Origin: a bacterium
GTDB lineage: Bacteria > Actinomycetota > Acidimicrobiia > UBA5794 > ZC4RG35
Direction: 5' to 3'
DNA length: 9,114 nt
Assembly: GCA_028819835.1 (NCBI GenBank)
Contig: JAPPKR010000101.1
Coordinates: 1-9,114, forward strand
Shown: positions 1 to 5,941 of the stretch, in pieces
How positions within the stretch are numbered: the first letter of the stretch is position 1
Layout: every line of letters starts with the position of its first letter
Position numbers and translations under genes: made by a program
The notes under the pieces: generated by a model
Databases searched by the model: none
The model's input: the letters and a program-made list of their open reading frames with translations, nothing else
What the model was told of the DNA's origin: nothing

Positions 1-1073
1 CGGCCACCTCGGTAATCGACGAGGAGGAGATCGCCGAGGTGCTGGCCCAGTGGACTGGAATCCCGGTTCATCGGCTCACTGAGGAAGAAACCGCCCGGCT
101 GGTGAATATGGAGGAAGAACTTCACCGGCGGATCGTTGCCCAGAACGACGCCATTGCGGCGGTGAGCCGGGCGATCCGGCGCACGCGGGCCGGGCTGAAG
201 GATCCCAAACGGCCCGCAGGGTCGTTCATCTTCCTCGGTCCGTCGGGCGTGGGGAAGACCGAAACCGCCAAGGCCCTCACAGAGTTCCTGTTCGGCGCCG
301 AGGACTCCCTGATACAGATCGACATGTCCGAATACATGGAGAAGCACACAGTCAGCCGGCTGATCGGGTCCCCTCCCGGGTACGTGGGGTATGACGAGGG
401 CGGCCAGTTGACCGAGGCGGTCCGGCGGCGCCCGTTCTCGGTGGTGCTCTTCGACGAGATCGAGAAGGCTCACCCCGACGTTTTCAACATCCTGCTGCAG
501 ATATTGGAGGACGGCAGGCTCACCGACTCTCATGGCAAGTCGGTGGACTTCAAGAACGTGGTCATCATCATGACCTCCAACCTCGGCACCAAGGAACTCC
601 GGAAGAAGTCGGTCGGGTTCCACAGCGAGTCGAGCGAGGTCAGCTACGAGCACATGCGAAGCAGGCTGTTCGACGAGATGAAGCGTCATTTCCGTCCCGA
701 ATTCCTGAACCGAATCGACGAGATCATCGTCTTCCGGGAACTCACCTCCGAGGAGATCAAACAGATTATCGACTTGTTGCTGGAGAGAGTCAAGAACCAG
801 CTTCGGGCCCAGCGCCTGGAACTGGTGGTCACCGACTCCGCAAAGGGCTATCTGGCCAAGGTGGGATACGATCCCGAACTGGGCGCCCGGCCCCTCCGGA
901 GGGCGATCCAGCGCCATGTCGAAGACCCTCTCTCCGAGAAGGTGCTGATGGGAGAATTCTCGGCCGGTACAACCATCCTGGTGAGCCTGGATGAGGAGAA
1001 CGAGGAACTGGTGCTCGAAGGATTCGACGTCTCCGACGACCGTTCCGAGGTGGAGGCGGCTTCCTCGGGCTGA
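1..1073 (+). CDS. clpC: ATP-dependent Clp protease ATP-binding subunit ClpC, C-terminal part (5' end outside window)
   Basis: Hsp100 unfoldase that threads substrate proteins into the ClpP peptidase in the cytoplasm. The frame is already open at base 3, so the first domain and the true start lie upstream. The visible 356 residues run from the inter-domain QWTGIPV motif through the whole second AAA+ domain. Seen: Walker A GPSGVGKT (237-260), pore loop GYVG (378-389), Walker B VVLFDE (441-458), sensor 1 TSNLG, arginine-finger segment RPEFLNRIDE, and sensor 2 GARPLRR. A VGF tripeptide at 612-620 sits where ClpC/ClpA proteins carry the ClpP-docking loop, which separates this from the disaggregase ClpB. 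ClpC is usually about 810-850 residues, so roughly 40% is present. It ends with an acidic tail. Its stop lies 16 bases from that of the convergent next gene, with no clear terminator between them. Confidence 0.95.
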   Translation, partial: ATSVIDEEEIAEVLAQWTGIPVHRLTEEETARLVNMEEELHRRIVAQNDAIAAVSRAIRRTRAGLKDPKRPAGSFIFLGPSGVGKTETAKALTEFLFGAEDSLIQIDMSEYMEKHTVSRLIGSPPGYVGYDEGGQLTEAVRRRPFSVVLFDEIEKAHPDVFNILLQILEDGRLTDSHGKSVDFKNVVIIMTSNLGTKELRKKSVGFHSESSEVSYEHMRSRLFDEMKRHFRPEFLNRIDEIIVFRELTSEEIKQIIDLLLERVKNQLRAQRLELVVTDSAKGYLAKVGYDPELGARPLRRAIQRHVEDPLSEKVLMGEFSAGTTILVSLDEENEELVLEGFDVSDDRSEVEAASSG

Positions 1074-1089
1074 GTCCCGCCCTTCCGGC

Positions 1090-2106
1090 CTAGTAGTCCA
1101 GAGTGACCGTCCGGTGATGTTCCCCCATCCGGGAGGCATCCGCACCCAAGACAGCCTCAGACCAAAGGAAGTAATCGAGTCGCGGTCCGGTGACGGAGAC
1201 CCCTTCGGCCCTGAGGGCTTCCACAAGCAGGTGGCAGGCGTAGACCGTCGCCCAGCGAATCGCCGCCTCCTCGAGCGAGTGACGGGGTATCTCGGTGCGG
1301 GAGTCCACCGACCGGGACAACCGCGGCGAGTACCGAAGCACCCCGAGGTGGCGAAGGAAGCGGGGGAGCATGTAGTCGGGATACACGGGGAAGGAGTCCA
1401 GCCCCGCCCAGGGCCTGGATGACCGGGAGGCCATGAGCGACGACGCCAGATGGGCCAGTTTCCTGAAACGGAGACGGCGACCACCCACGGCTGCTTCGTC
1501 CTCGTAACCGGGGATGGTTGTGGCCAACAGCTCCACCACCCCCGGCCCGTCCCACCCGGCCTCTTCCACCAGGTGAAGGGCGGCGCCGGCCCACCGCTCC
1601 CTCACGGCCGTGGCCACCCGGGCAATCCGGTCGCCCCGCTCGGGCACCATCTGCAGGACTCCCTGTCCCGCGAAGAGACGGCCGGCCTGCGCGCTGTCCA
1701 ACTCCGAGAAGGAGCGGAGATCCGGGCCGGTACGGGGTCCCATCCACCGGGTAATGGCCCCGAACAGGGCAGGAGCATCGGTGAGGCGCCGTCCCGCATA
1801 GCTGATGGACCACATCCGGCAATCCGGAGGCGGCCAGAGGCAGGCCAGAACCGAGACCGAAAGGACCGCGTAGTCGAACCAGGGTCCGTCCCGGAGGCCG
1901 GGAGGCGGTCCGGGGTAGTCGAACCGGGGCGTGGGAAAGGAGCGGCCGCGCCACTGCTTGACCAAGGCGGCCACGGCTTCACGGGAGACCTCTACTCCCC
2001 ACCCGGCCGGCGGTGGCCCCGAACGGAGGTCGGCGAGGAGCGGTCCTCCTTCCGGCGGATTGTGGCCCCCGCTCGGGCCGGTATTCTCAGTGGGGAGGGG
2101 AGGCAT
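1090..2106 (-). CDS. DUF2419 / Qng1-like queuosine-5'-phosphate N-glycosylase (queuine salvage)
   Basis: Family members hydrolyse queuosine-5'-monophosphate to free queuine, which tRNA-guanine transglycosylase can put back into tRNA; the fold resembles DNA glycosylases. Family landmarks seen in the 338 residues: CLWPPP (89-94), where homologs have an FCFWP-like motif; FRKLAHL (214-220), matching the KRAQ region; PDYMLPRFLRHLGVLRYS (243-260), matching the ADYR-VPQ-LR-LGVL block; EEAAIR (279-284); and the C-terminal HHRTVTLDY (330-338). The Arg after the Asp-Tyr of the ADYR block is Met here. The ATG at 2106 is the only possible start, because an in-frame TGA lies five codons upstream and no internal ATG/GTG/TTG precedes the conserved region. 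No clear ribosome site precedes it. About 30 Gly/Pro-rich N-terminal residues lie before the family homology. The gene diverges from the transporter cluster across 37 bases. The family call is confident; the exact substrate is inferred. Confidence 0.82.
   Translation of the reverse strand: MPPLPTENTGPSGGHNPPEGGPLLADLRSGPPPAGWGVEVSREAVAALVKQWRGRSFPTPRFDYPGPPPGLRDGPWFDYAVLSVSVLACLWPPPDCRMWSISYAGRRLTDAPALFGAITRWMGPRTGPDLRSFSELDSAQAGRLFAGQGVLQMVPERGDRIARVATAVRERWAGAALHLVEEAGWDGPGVVELLATTIPGYEDEAAVGGRRLRFRKLAHLASSLMASRSSRPWAGLDSFPVYPDYMLPRFLRHLGVLRYSPRLSRSVDSRTEIPRHSLEEAAIRWATVYACHLLVEALRAEGVSVTGPRLDYFLWSEAVLGADASRMGEHHRTVTLDY
2060..2087 (+). promoter_or_regulatory. Candidate promoter for the BMP transporter cluster
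   Basis: TTGTGG (2060-2065) and TATTCT (2082-2087) are separated by 16 bases and resemble a housekeeping -35/-10 pair. This would start transcription near 2094 and give a leader of about 50 bases. It lies inside the 5' end of the opposite-strand gene. The match is moderate and found by eye, so the call is tentative. Confidence 0.25.
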
Positions 2107-2143
2107 GTTCTGAATACGTCAACAATCTAAGAAGGAGCCTTTT
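2107..2143. promoter_or_regulatory. 37-base divergent intergenic region between the Qng1-like gene and the BMP cluster
   Basis: This short gap must hold, or overlap, the 5' control signals of both genes. On the minus strand TAGATT (2129-2124) resembles a -10 box with an 11-base leader, but no good -35 was found. The plus strand carries the ribosome site of the lipoprotein gene. Any plus-strand promoter must lie inside the first codons of the Qng1-like gene, so transcription of the two genes probably interferes or is co-regulated. That last point is inference. Confidence 0.4.
2131..2137 (+). promoter_or_regulatory. Ribosome binding site of the BMP lipoprotein
   Basis: GAAGGAG lies 6 bases before the ATG at 2144. 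It is the strongest Shine-Dalgarno match in the window and fixes this start, in keeping with high expression of a binding protein. Confidence 0.8.
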
Positions 2144-3163
2144 ATGAGAAAGAGAATATTCGGGCTGTCCATCCTGGCGGCCTTGTCGCTTCTGGTGGCC
2201 GGTTGCGGAGGTGGCGACGACACCTCGGTGTACCTGGTGTTCGACATCGGAGGCCGGGGAGACCAGTCGTTCAACGACTCCGCCGCCGCAGGTTTGGACC
2301 GGGCCACCGAAGAGTTGGGGATTGCCGCCAGCGAGCTCGAGCCCACCGCTGGTGGGGAGAACCGGGACGAGTTGCTCAACCTGGCCGCCGAGGACGGCGC
2401 CCAGTTGGTGTTCGGGGTGGGATTCCTGTTCACCGACGCCATCGCCGCCGCGGCAGGACTCCACGACGAGGCCAACTTCGCCTTGATCGACGGGTTCGTT
2501 CCCGACCTGACTGCGGACAGCAACCTGATCTCCCTCGGATTTGCCGAGCACGAGGGGTCCTTCCTGGTCGGCGCGGCAGCCGCCCTCAAGTCCCAGACGG
2601 GCAAGGTGGGCTTCATCGGAGGCGTCGAGATCGACATCATCAAGAAGTTCGAAGCCGGATACGTGGCCGGAGCGCGCCATGTCAATCCCGGCGTCGAGAT
2701 CGACATCAAGTACATAAGCCAGCCGCCTGACTTCAGCGGGTTCACCGATCCCGCCAAGGGCAAGGAGATCGGGGCCGGCATGTACCAAGCCGGCGCCGAC
2801 GTTGTCTACCACGCAGCGGGCGGTTCAGGGGGTGGACTGTTCCAAGCCGCCAAGGAGCAGAGCGAGACGAGCGGTAGCCACGTCTGGGCGATCGGGGTGG
2901 ACTCAGACCAGTACCTGACCGCCGGGGCGGAATTCCAGCCCTACATCCTCACCTCGATGCTGAAGAGGGTGGACGTGGCAGTGTTCGAGACCATCTCCAC
3001 TCTGGTCGACGACAGCTTCGAGGGCGGTTATCGCACTTTCGACCTGGCCGTCGACGGAGTCGGATACGCCACCAGCGGAGGCCATGTGGACGACATCGCA
3101 GGTCAGCTCGAGGACCTGAAGGCCCAGATTGTCTCAGGGTCGATTGTCGTTCCCCAAGCATGA
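2144..3163 (+). CDS. BMP/PnrA-family ABC transporter substrate-binding lipoprotein
   Basis: Membrane-anchored receptor that captures a small solute outside the cell and hands it to the permeases. Relatives bind purine nucleosides (PnrA/TmpC, BmpA) or riboflavin (spirochete RfuA). The 339-residue length is normal. It has a signal peptide with a Lys/Arg n-region, a hydrophobic core and lipobox VAGC, giving lipidated Cys21. Family blocks seen: GRGDQSFNDSA (37-47), FALIDG (112-117), LGFAEHEGSFLVG (131-143), KVGFIGG (154-160) followed by KKFEAGYVAG (167-176), VYHAAGGSGGG (221-231), WAIGVDSDQY (248-257, whose Asp is expected near the bound ribose in nucleoside-binding relatives) and ILTSMLKRVD (268-277). 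It is the first gene of the cluster and is separated from the ATPase by a terminator. The substrate is not readable from sequence; a nucleoside is the default inference. Confidence 0.92.
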   Translation: MRKRIFGLSILAALSLLVAGCGGGDDTSVYLVFDIGGRGDQSFNDSAAAGLDRATEELGIAASELEPTAGGENRDELLNLAAEDGAQLVFGVGFLFTDAIAAAAGLHDEANFALIDGFVPDLTADSNLISLGFAEHEGSFLVGAAAALKSQTGKVGFIGGVEIDIIKKFEAGYVAGARHVNPGVEIDIKYISQPPDFSGFTDPAKGKEIGAGMYQAGADVVYHAAGGSGGGLFQAAKEQSETSGSHVWAIGVDSDQYLTAGAEFQPYILTSMLKRVDVAVFETISTLVDDSFEGGYRTFDLAVDGVGYATSGGHVDDIAGQLEDLKAQIVSGSIVVPQA

Positions 3164-3172
3164 CATAGGACA

Positions 3173-3188
3173 ACGACCACAAGGTCGT
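3173..3188 (+). other. Small perfect hairpin abutting the terminator
   Basis: ACGACC (3173-3178), loop ACAA, and GGTCGT (3183-3188) form a 6-bp stem with a 4-base loop. It begins 9 bases after the lipoprotein stop and ends directly against the terminator stem. It has no T-run of its own. It may protect the upstream mRNA 3' end; that role is inference. Confidence 0.5.
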
Positions 3189-3230
3189 ACAAGCGGGGCC
3201 CCTCCAAGGCGGCCCCGCTTGTTTCTTTAA
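3189..3230 (+). terminator. Rho-independent terminator after the BMP lipoprotein gene
   Basis: A perfect 12-bp stem pairs ACAAGCGGGGCC (3189-3200) with GGCCCCGCTTGT (3211-3222) around a 10-base loop, followed by the T-rich TTCTTTAA. It sits between the lipoprotein and the ATPase genes. It probably acts as a partial terminator that makes more lipoprotein than membrane complex, or separates two transcription units. No T-run follows it on the minus strand, so it works in the plus direction only. Confidence 0.88.
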
Positions 3231-3243
3231 GGTCGCCGGTTCG

Positions 3244-3255
3244 TACTGTCATCAG
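3244..3255 (+). promoter_or_regulatory. Candidate -10 box for a leaderless transcript (upstream small ORF)
   Basis: TACTGT (3244-3249) fits the TANNNT pattern of actinobacterial -10 boxes and stands 6 bases before ATG 3256, so transcription could begin at or near that ATG. No convincing -35 is visible; the region upstream is the terminator tail. Tentative. Confidence 0.25.
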
Positions 3256-3333
3256 ATGCACGGCGTTTGCCGGACTCCGACCCTCCAGGGAGGACGGATT
3301 TCACCGCATTCGGTGGTAGTGTCCGAGCCGTGA
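3256..3333 (+). CDS. Candidate 25-residue leader peptide overlapping the ATPase start
   Basis: An ATG at 3256 opens a 25-codon frame starting MHGVCRTP and ending VVVSEP. Its TGA stop (3331-3333) overlaps the GTG start of the ATPase gene in a GTGA tetramer, the same arrangement as the three downstream junctions. Translation of it could deliver ribosomes to the GTG, which lacks a good ribosome site of its own. The peptide resembles nothing I know. A 25-codon open frame arises easily by chance in GC-rich DNA, so this may be only a coincidence. Confidence 0.25.
   Translation: MHGVCRTPTLQGGRISPHSVVVSEP
3317..3329 (+). promoter_or_regulatory. Candidate -10 box placing a leaderless start at the ATPase GTG
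   Basis: TAGTGT (3317-3322) lies 7 bases before GTG 3330, the spacing expected if the transcript begins at the start codon. The GTG has no good Shine-Dalgarno, which fits a leaderless mRNA. There is no recognisable -35. It competes with the leader-peptide explanation for the same start. Confidence 0.3.
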
Positions 3334-4838
3334 CCGCGGCAGCCATCGAACTGATCCAGATCACCAAGCGCTTTCCGGGGGTGATAGCCAACGACCGGAT
3401 CGATCTGGCCGTCCGGGAAGGTGAGATCCATGCGGTGGTGGGTGAGAACGGCGCCGGCAAGTCCACCCTGATGAAGATCCTCTACGGGATGCTGCTCCCC
3501 GACGAGGGCGAGATCCGCATCCGCGGCCGCCAAGAGGTGATGTCGTCGGCCCGAGACGCCATAGAGGCGGGGATAGGGATGGTCCACCAACACTTCATGC
3601 TCGCCGAGCAGATGACCGTTCTGGAGAACGTCATCCTGGGGGCTGAACCCCGGGCCGGCTTGAGAGTCGACTTCGGGGAGGCCAAGCGGAGAATCGCCGA
3701 GATCGCCCGGGAAGGGTCCCTTGACCCGGATCGTCTGGTTGAGGAACTGTCGGTGGGAGAGAAACAACGGGTGGAGATCACCAAGGTGCTCTTCCGGGGC
3801 GCTCAGATCCTGATCCTCGACGAACCCACCGCGGTCCTGGTGCCCCAGGAGGTGGAGGAACTATTCCGGTCCCTTCGGGAGTTGCGGGCTCGGGGGGTGA
3901 CGATCATTTTCATCTCCCACAAACTCGACGAGGTCCTGGAGATCGCCGACCGGATCACCGTCATCAGGGCCGGACGGACGGTGGCCACCGTGAAACCTGA
4001 ACATACCTCAACCCGGATGCTGGCGGAACTGATGGTGGGCTCGGAGTTGCCCACCCCCGATGTCAGGGAGTCAACGGTGATGCCCGAAGTCCTGCTCGAG
4101 ACCGAGGGATTGGGCTCTTTGTCCGAGGAGGGGGATCGATGGGTGATCGAGAACGTGAGTTTTCGGATCCGCCGCGGCGAGGTGCTGGGGATCGCCGGCG
4201 TGGAGGGCAACGGCCAGATGGAACTGGTCGAGGCCCTGATCGGGACCCGTTCGGCCGATGCGGGGCGGGTGTCCCTCCAGGGCGAGGACATCGCCTCCTA
4301 CTCCACGCTGCGAAGGAGAGAGGCGGGGATCGGATTGATCCCGGCCGACCGGCACGGTCATGGCCTGCTGCTGGAGTCACCCTTGTGGGAGAACACCATG
4401 TTGGGACACCAGGGGCGGCCTCCCTTCTCGCGGGGTCTCCTGGTGGACCGGAACGGAGCGCGGGGCAGGACCGGGGAGGTGGTGGATGCCTTCGACGTCC
4501 GCACGCCGGGAGTGGATGTCAAGATGCACGCTCTCTCGGGCGGCAACCAGCAGAAGTTGCTGGTTGGAAAGGAGATGCTGGCCACCCCCCTGGTGCTGCT
4601 GGCGTCCCATCCCACCCGGGGCATCGACGTAGGGGCCCAGGCCGCGGTCTGGGAGAGCATCCGCACGGCTCGGTCCGAGGGACTGGGAGTGCTGCTGATC
4701 TCGGCCGACCTGGATGAACTGATCGGCCTTTCCGACACCCTGGTTGTGATATTGCGGGGGAAACTGGTGGCCACGCTCGATCCGGGCTCGATCACCCCGG
4801 CGCAACTGGGCTCGTACATGACCGGAGCGGTTCAATGA
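3330..4838 (+). CDS. BMP-type ABC transporter ATP-binding protein, two fused NBDs
   Basis: Cytoplasmic motor of the importer, of the RbsA/YufO type with two nucleotide-binding domains in one 502-residue chain. NBD1 is complete: Walker A GENGAGKST (38-46), Q-loop Q87, signature LSVGEKQ (140-146), Walker B ILILDEP (160-166, Glu165) and switch His197. NBD2 has a degenerate Walker A, GVEGNGQ (290-296), with no lysine, and a Walker B ending ASHP (425-428) without the catalytic Glu. It keeps LSGGNQQK (402-409) and PTRGIDVGA. This asymmetry is normal for the family. The GTG at 3330 was chosen because it places the IELIQITKRFPG start of NBD1 at residues 6-17. An in-frame TTG at 3267 would add 21 residues unlike any ABC N-terminus. 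The stop overlaps the next start. Confidence 0.93.
   Translation: MTAAAIELIQITKRFPGVIANDRIDLAVREGEIHAVVGENGAGKSTLMKILYGMLLPDEGEIRIRGRQEVMSSARDAIEAGIGMVHQHFMLAEQMTVLENVILGAEPRAGLRVDFGEAKRRIAEIAREGSLDPDRLVEELSVGEKQRVEITKVLFRGAQILILDEPTAVLVPQEVEELFRSLRELRARGVTIIFISHKLDEVLEIADRITVIRAGRTVATVKPEHTSTRMLAELMVGSELPTPDVRESTVMPEVLLETEGLGSLSEEGDRWVIENVSFRIRRGEVLGIAGVEGNGQMELVEALIGTRSADAGRVSLQGEDIASYSTLRRREAGIGLIPADRHGHGLLLESPLWENTMLGHQGRPPFSRGLLVDRNGARGRTGEVVDAFDVRTPGVDVKMHALSGGNQQKLLVGKEMLATPLVLLASHPTRGIDVGAQAAVWESIRTARSEGLGVLLISADLDELIGLSDTLVVILRGKLVATLDPGSITPAQLGSYMTGAVQ
4824..4827 (+). promoter_or_regulatory. Ribosome binding site of permease 1
   Basis: GGAG lies 7 bases before ATG 4835, inside the last codons of the ATPase gene. 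It supports the overlapping ATG start. Confidence 0.6.
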
Positions 4839-5941
4839 GAGCCAACCGGAGGCTCGTCTACGCCGCGATCTCATCGGCCCTGGCGATCCTCTTCGCCTTG
4901 GCGGTCTCCGCCGTGATCCTGGCAGTCTCCGGCAACAACCCCTTCGAAGCCTACGGCCAGATGTTCGAGTACGGGGTCCGGGTCGACTCTCTTGCATCGG
5001 CGGTAAACCGGGCGGTGCCCCTCTATTTCGCGGCCATGGCCGTGGCCCTCGGATTCAAGATGGGGCTGTTCAACATCGGGGTGGAGGGCCAGTACCGAAT
5101 AGCGGTGCTGATAGCCGCGGCCGTCGGGGGAGCGATCGTCCTCCCGGCCCCGCTCCATGTGCTGGTGATCATGGCCACCGCCATGGTGGTCGGGGCTGTT
5201 TGGTCAGGTTTTGCAGGGTATCTGAAGGTGAAGCGGGGGGTTCACGAGGTGATCTCGACCATCATGCTCAACTACTTCGCCACCGGGCTGGGGGCCTTCC
5301 TGCTGGCCAATTGGCTCCGCCAGGAAAACCCTCCCGGAGACTTGGTGATAAAGACCCCTGAAATACCGCTTTCGGGTCGCCTTCCCTCTCTCAATCCTCT
5401 CTTGGAGTTGGTGGGACTGGACCCCGGACGGGTGGATCTGTACGGGATGGTCGTGCTGGCGGCGGTGGCAGGGGTCGGCTTCCACGTGCTGGTGAACCAC
5501 ACCCGCTTCGGATTCGAATTGCGGGCTTCGGGTTCGAGCCCCGGGGCGGCGCGGATGGCCGGAATCGATCCGGGGAGGATGGTGGTGCTCACCATGATGA
5601 TCAGCGGCGGCATCGCCGGGCTGGTGGGAATGGCGCAGCTACTTGGCTTCTTTCATCGTTACACCATCGATTTCCCCACCATGCTGGGATTCACCGGGAT
5701 CGCAGTGGCTCTCCTGGGCCGCAACCACCCGGTGGGAATGGCGGCGGGCGCGCTGCTGTTCGGTTGGTTCGACCGTGCAACCCAGATCCTCGATTTGCGG
5801 GGAATCCCCAAGGAGATCGTGTTCATCCTCCAGGGCGTGATCCTGCTCTCGGTTGTAGTGGCCTACGCGGTGGTGGAAATCAGGATCCGCGCAGCTGAGA
5901 GCCGGGCCGTGACCGGAGCCCTGCAGGGAGAAGAGCCTTGA
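4835..5941 (+). CDS. BMP-type ABC transporter permease 1 (BPD_transp_2)
   Basis: One of the two dissimilar membrane subunits that form the transport channel, 368 residues. The N-terminal segment 8-31 is a clear membrane helix, followed by several further hydrophobic segments. Family motifs: FNIGVEGQ (79-86), the amphipathic loop KVKRGVHEVIS with LNY (131-147) that should contact the ATPase, and TRFGFELRASG (223-233) followed by MAGID (241-245). A charged cytoplasmic tail closes the chain. It begins in an ATGA overlap with the ATPase stop and ends in a TTGA overlap with permease 2, so the three are expected to be made in fixed ratio. Relatives are called NupB/PnrD/YufP-like; the substrate is not determined by this subunit's visible sequence. 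Confidence 0.92.
   Translation: MRANRRLVYAAISSALAILFALAVSAVILAVSGNNPFEAYGQMFEYGVRVDSLASAVNRAVPLYFAAMAVALGFKMGLFNIGVEGQYRIAVLIAAAVGGAIVLPAPLHVLVIMATAMVVGAVWSGFAGYLKVKRGVHEVISTIMLNYFATGLGAFLLANWLRQENPPGDLVIKTPEIPLSGRLPSLNPLLELVGLDPGRVDLYGMVVLAAVAGVGFHVLVNHTRFGFELRASGSSPGAARMAGIDPGRMVVLTMMISGGIAGLVGMAQLLGFFHRYTIDFPTMLGFTGIAVALLGRNHPVGMAAGALLFGWFDRATQILDLRGIPKEIVFILQGVILLSVVVAYAVVEIRIRAAESRAVTGALQGEEP
5925..5930 (+). promoter_or_regulatory. Ribosome binding site supporting the TTG start of permease 2
   Basis: AGGGAG lies 7 bases before TTG 5938. This favours the TTG over the in-frame ATG at 5971, which has only a weak GGGAACGG upstream. Confidence 0.6.

Noticed and set aside
1058..1100. Possible bidirectional terminator between clpC and the Qng1-like gene
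   Set aside because: Only 3-4 bp GGG/CCC pairings were found and there is no T-run on either strand.
1450..2130. 226-codon open frame on the plus strand opposite the Qng1-like gene
   Set aside because: Low-complexity Gly/Pro/Arg composition; the minus-strand frame holds coherent DUF2419 motifs.
2087..2812. 241-codon minus-strand frame opposite the lipoprotein gene
   Set aside because: No recognisable domain, and the plus strand encodes a full BMP protein with lipobox and ribosome site.
3267..3329. N-terminal extension of the ATPase from TTG 3267
   Set aside because: The 21 added residues are unlike ABC N-termini and have no ribosome site; GTG 3330 gives the standard family start.
4197..4217. 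Apparent damage to the second NBD (no Walker A lysine, no Walker B Glu)
   Set aside because: The GVEGNGQ and ASHPTRG forms are usual for the second domain of this importer family, so this is not a pseudogene sign.
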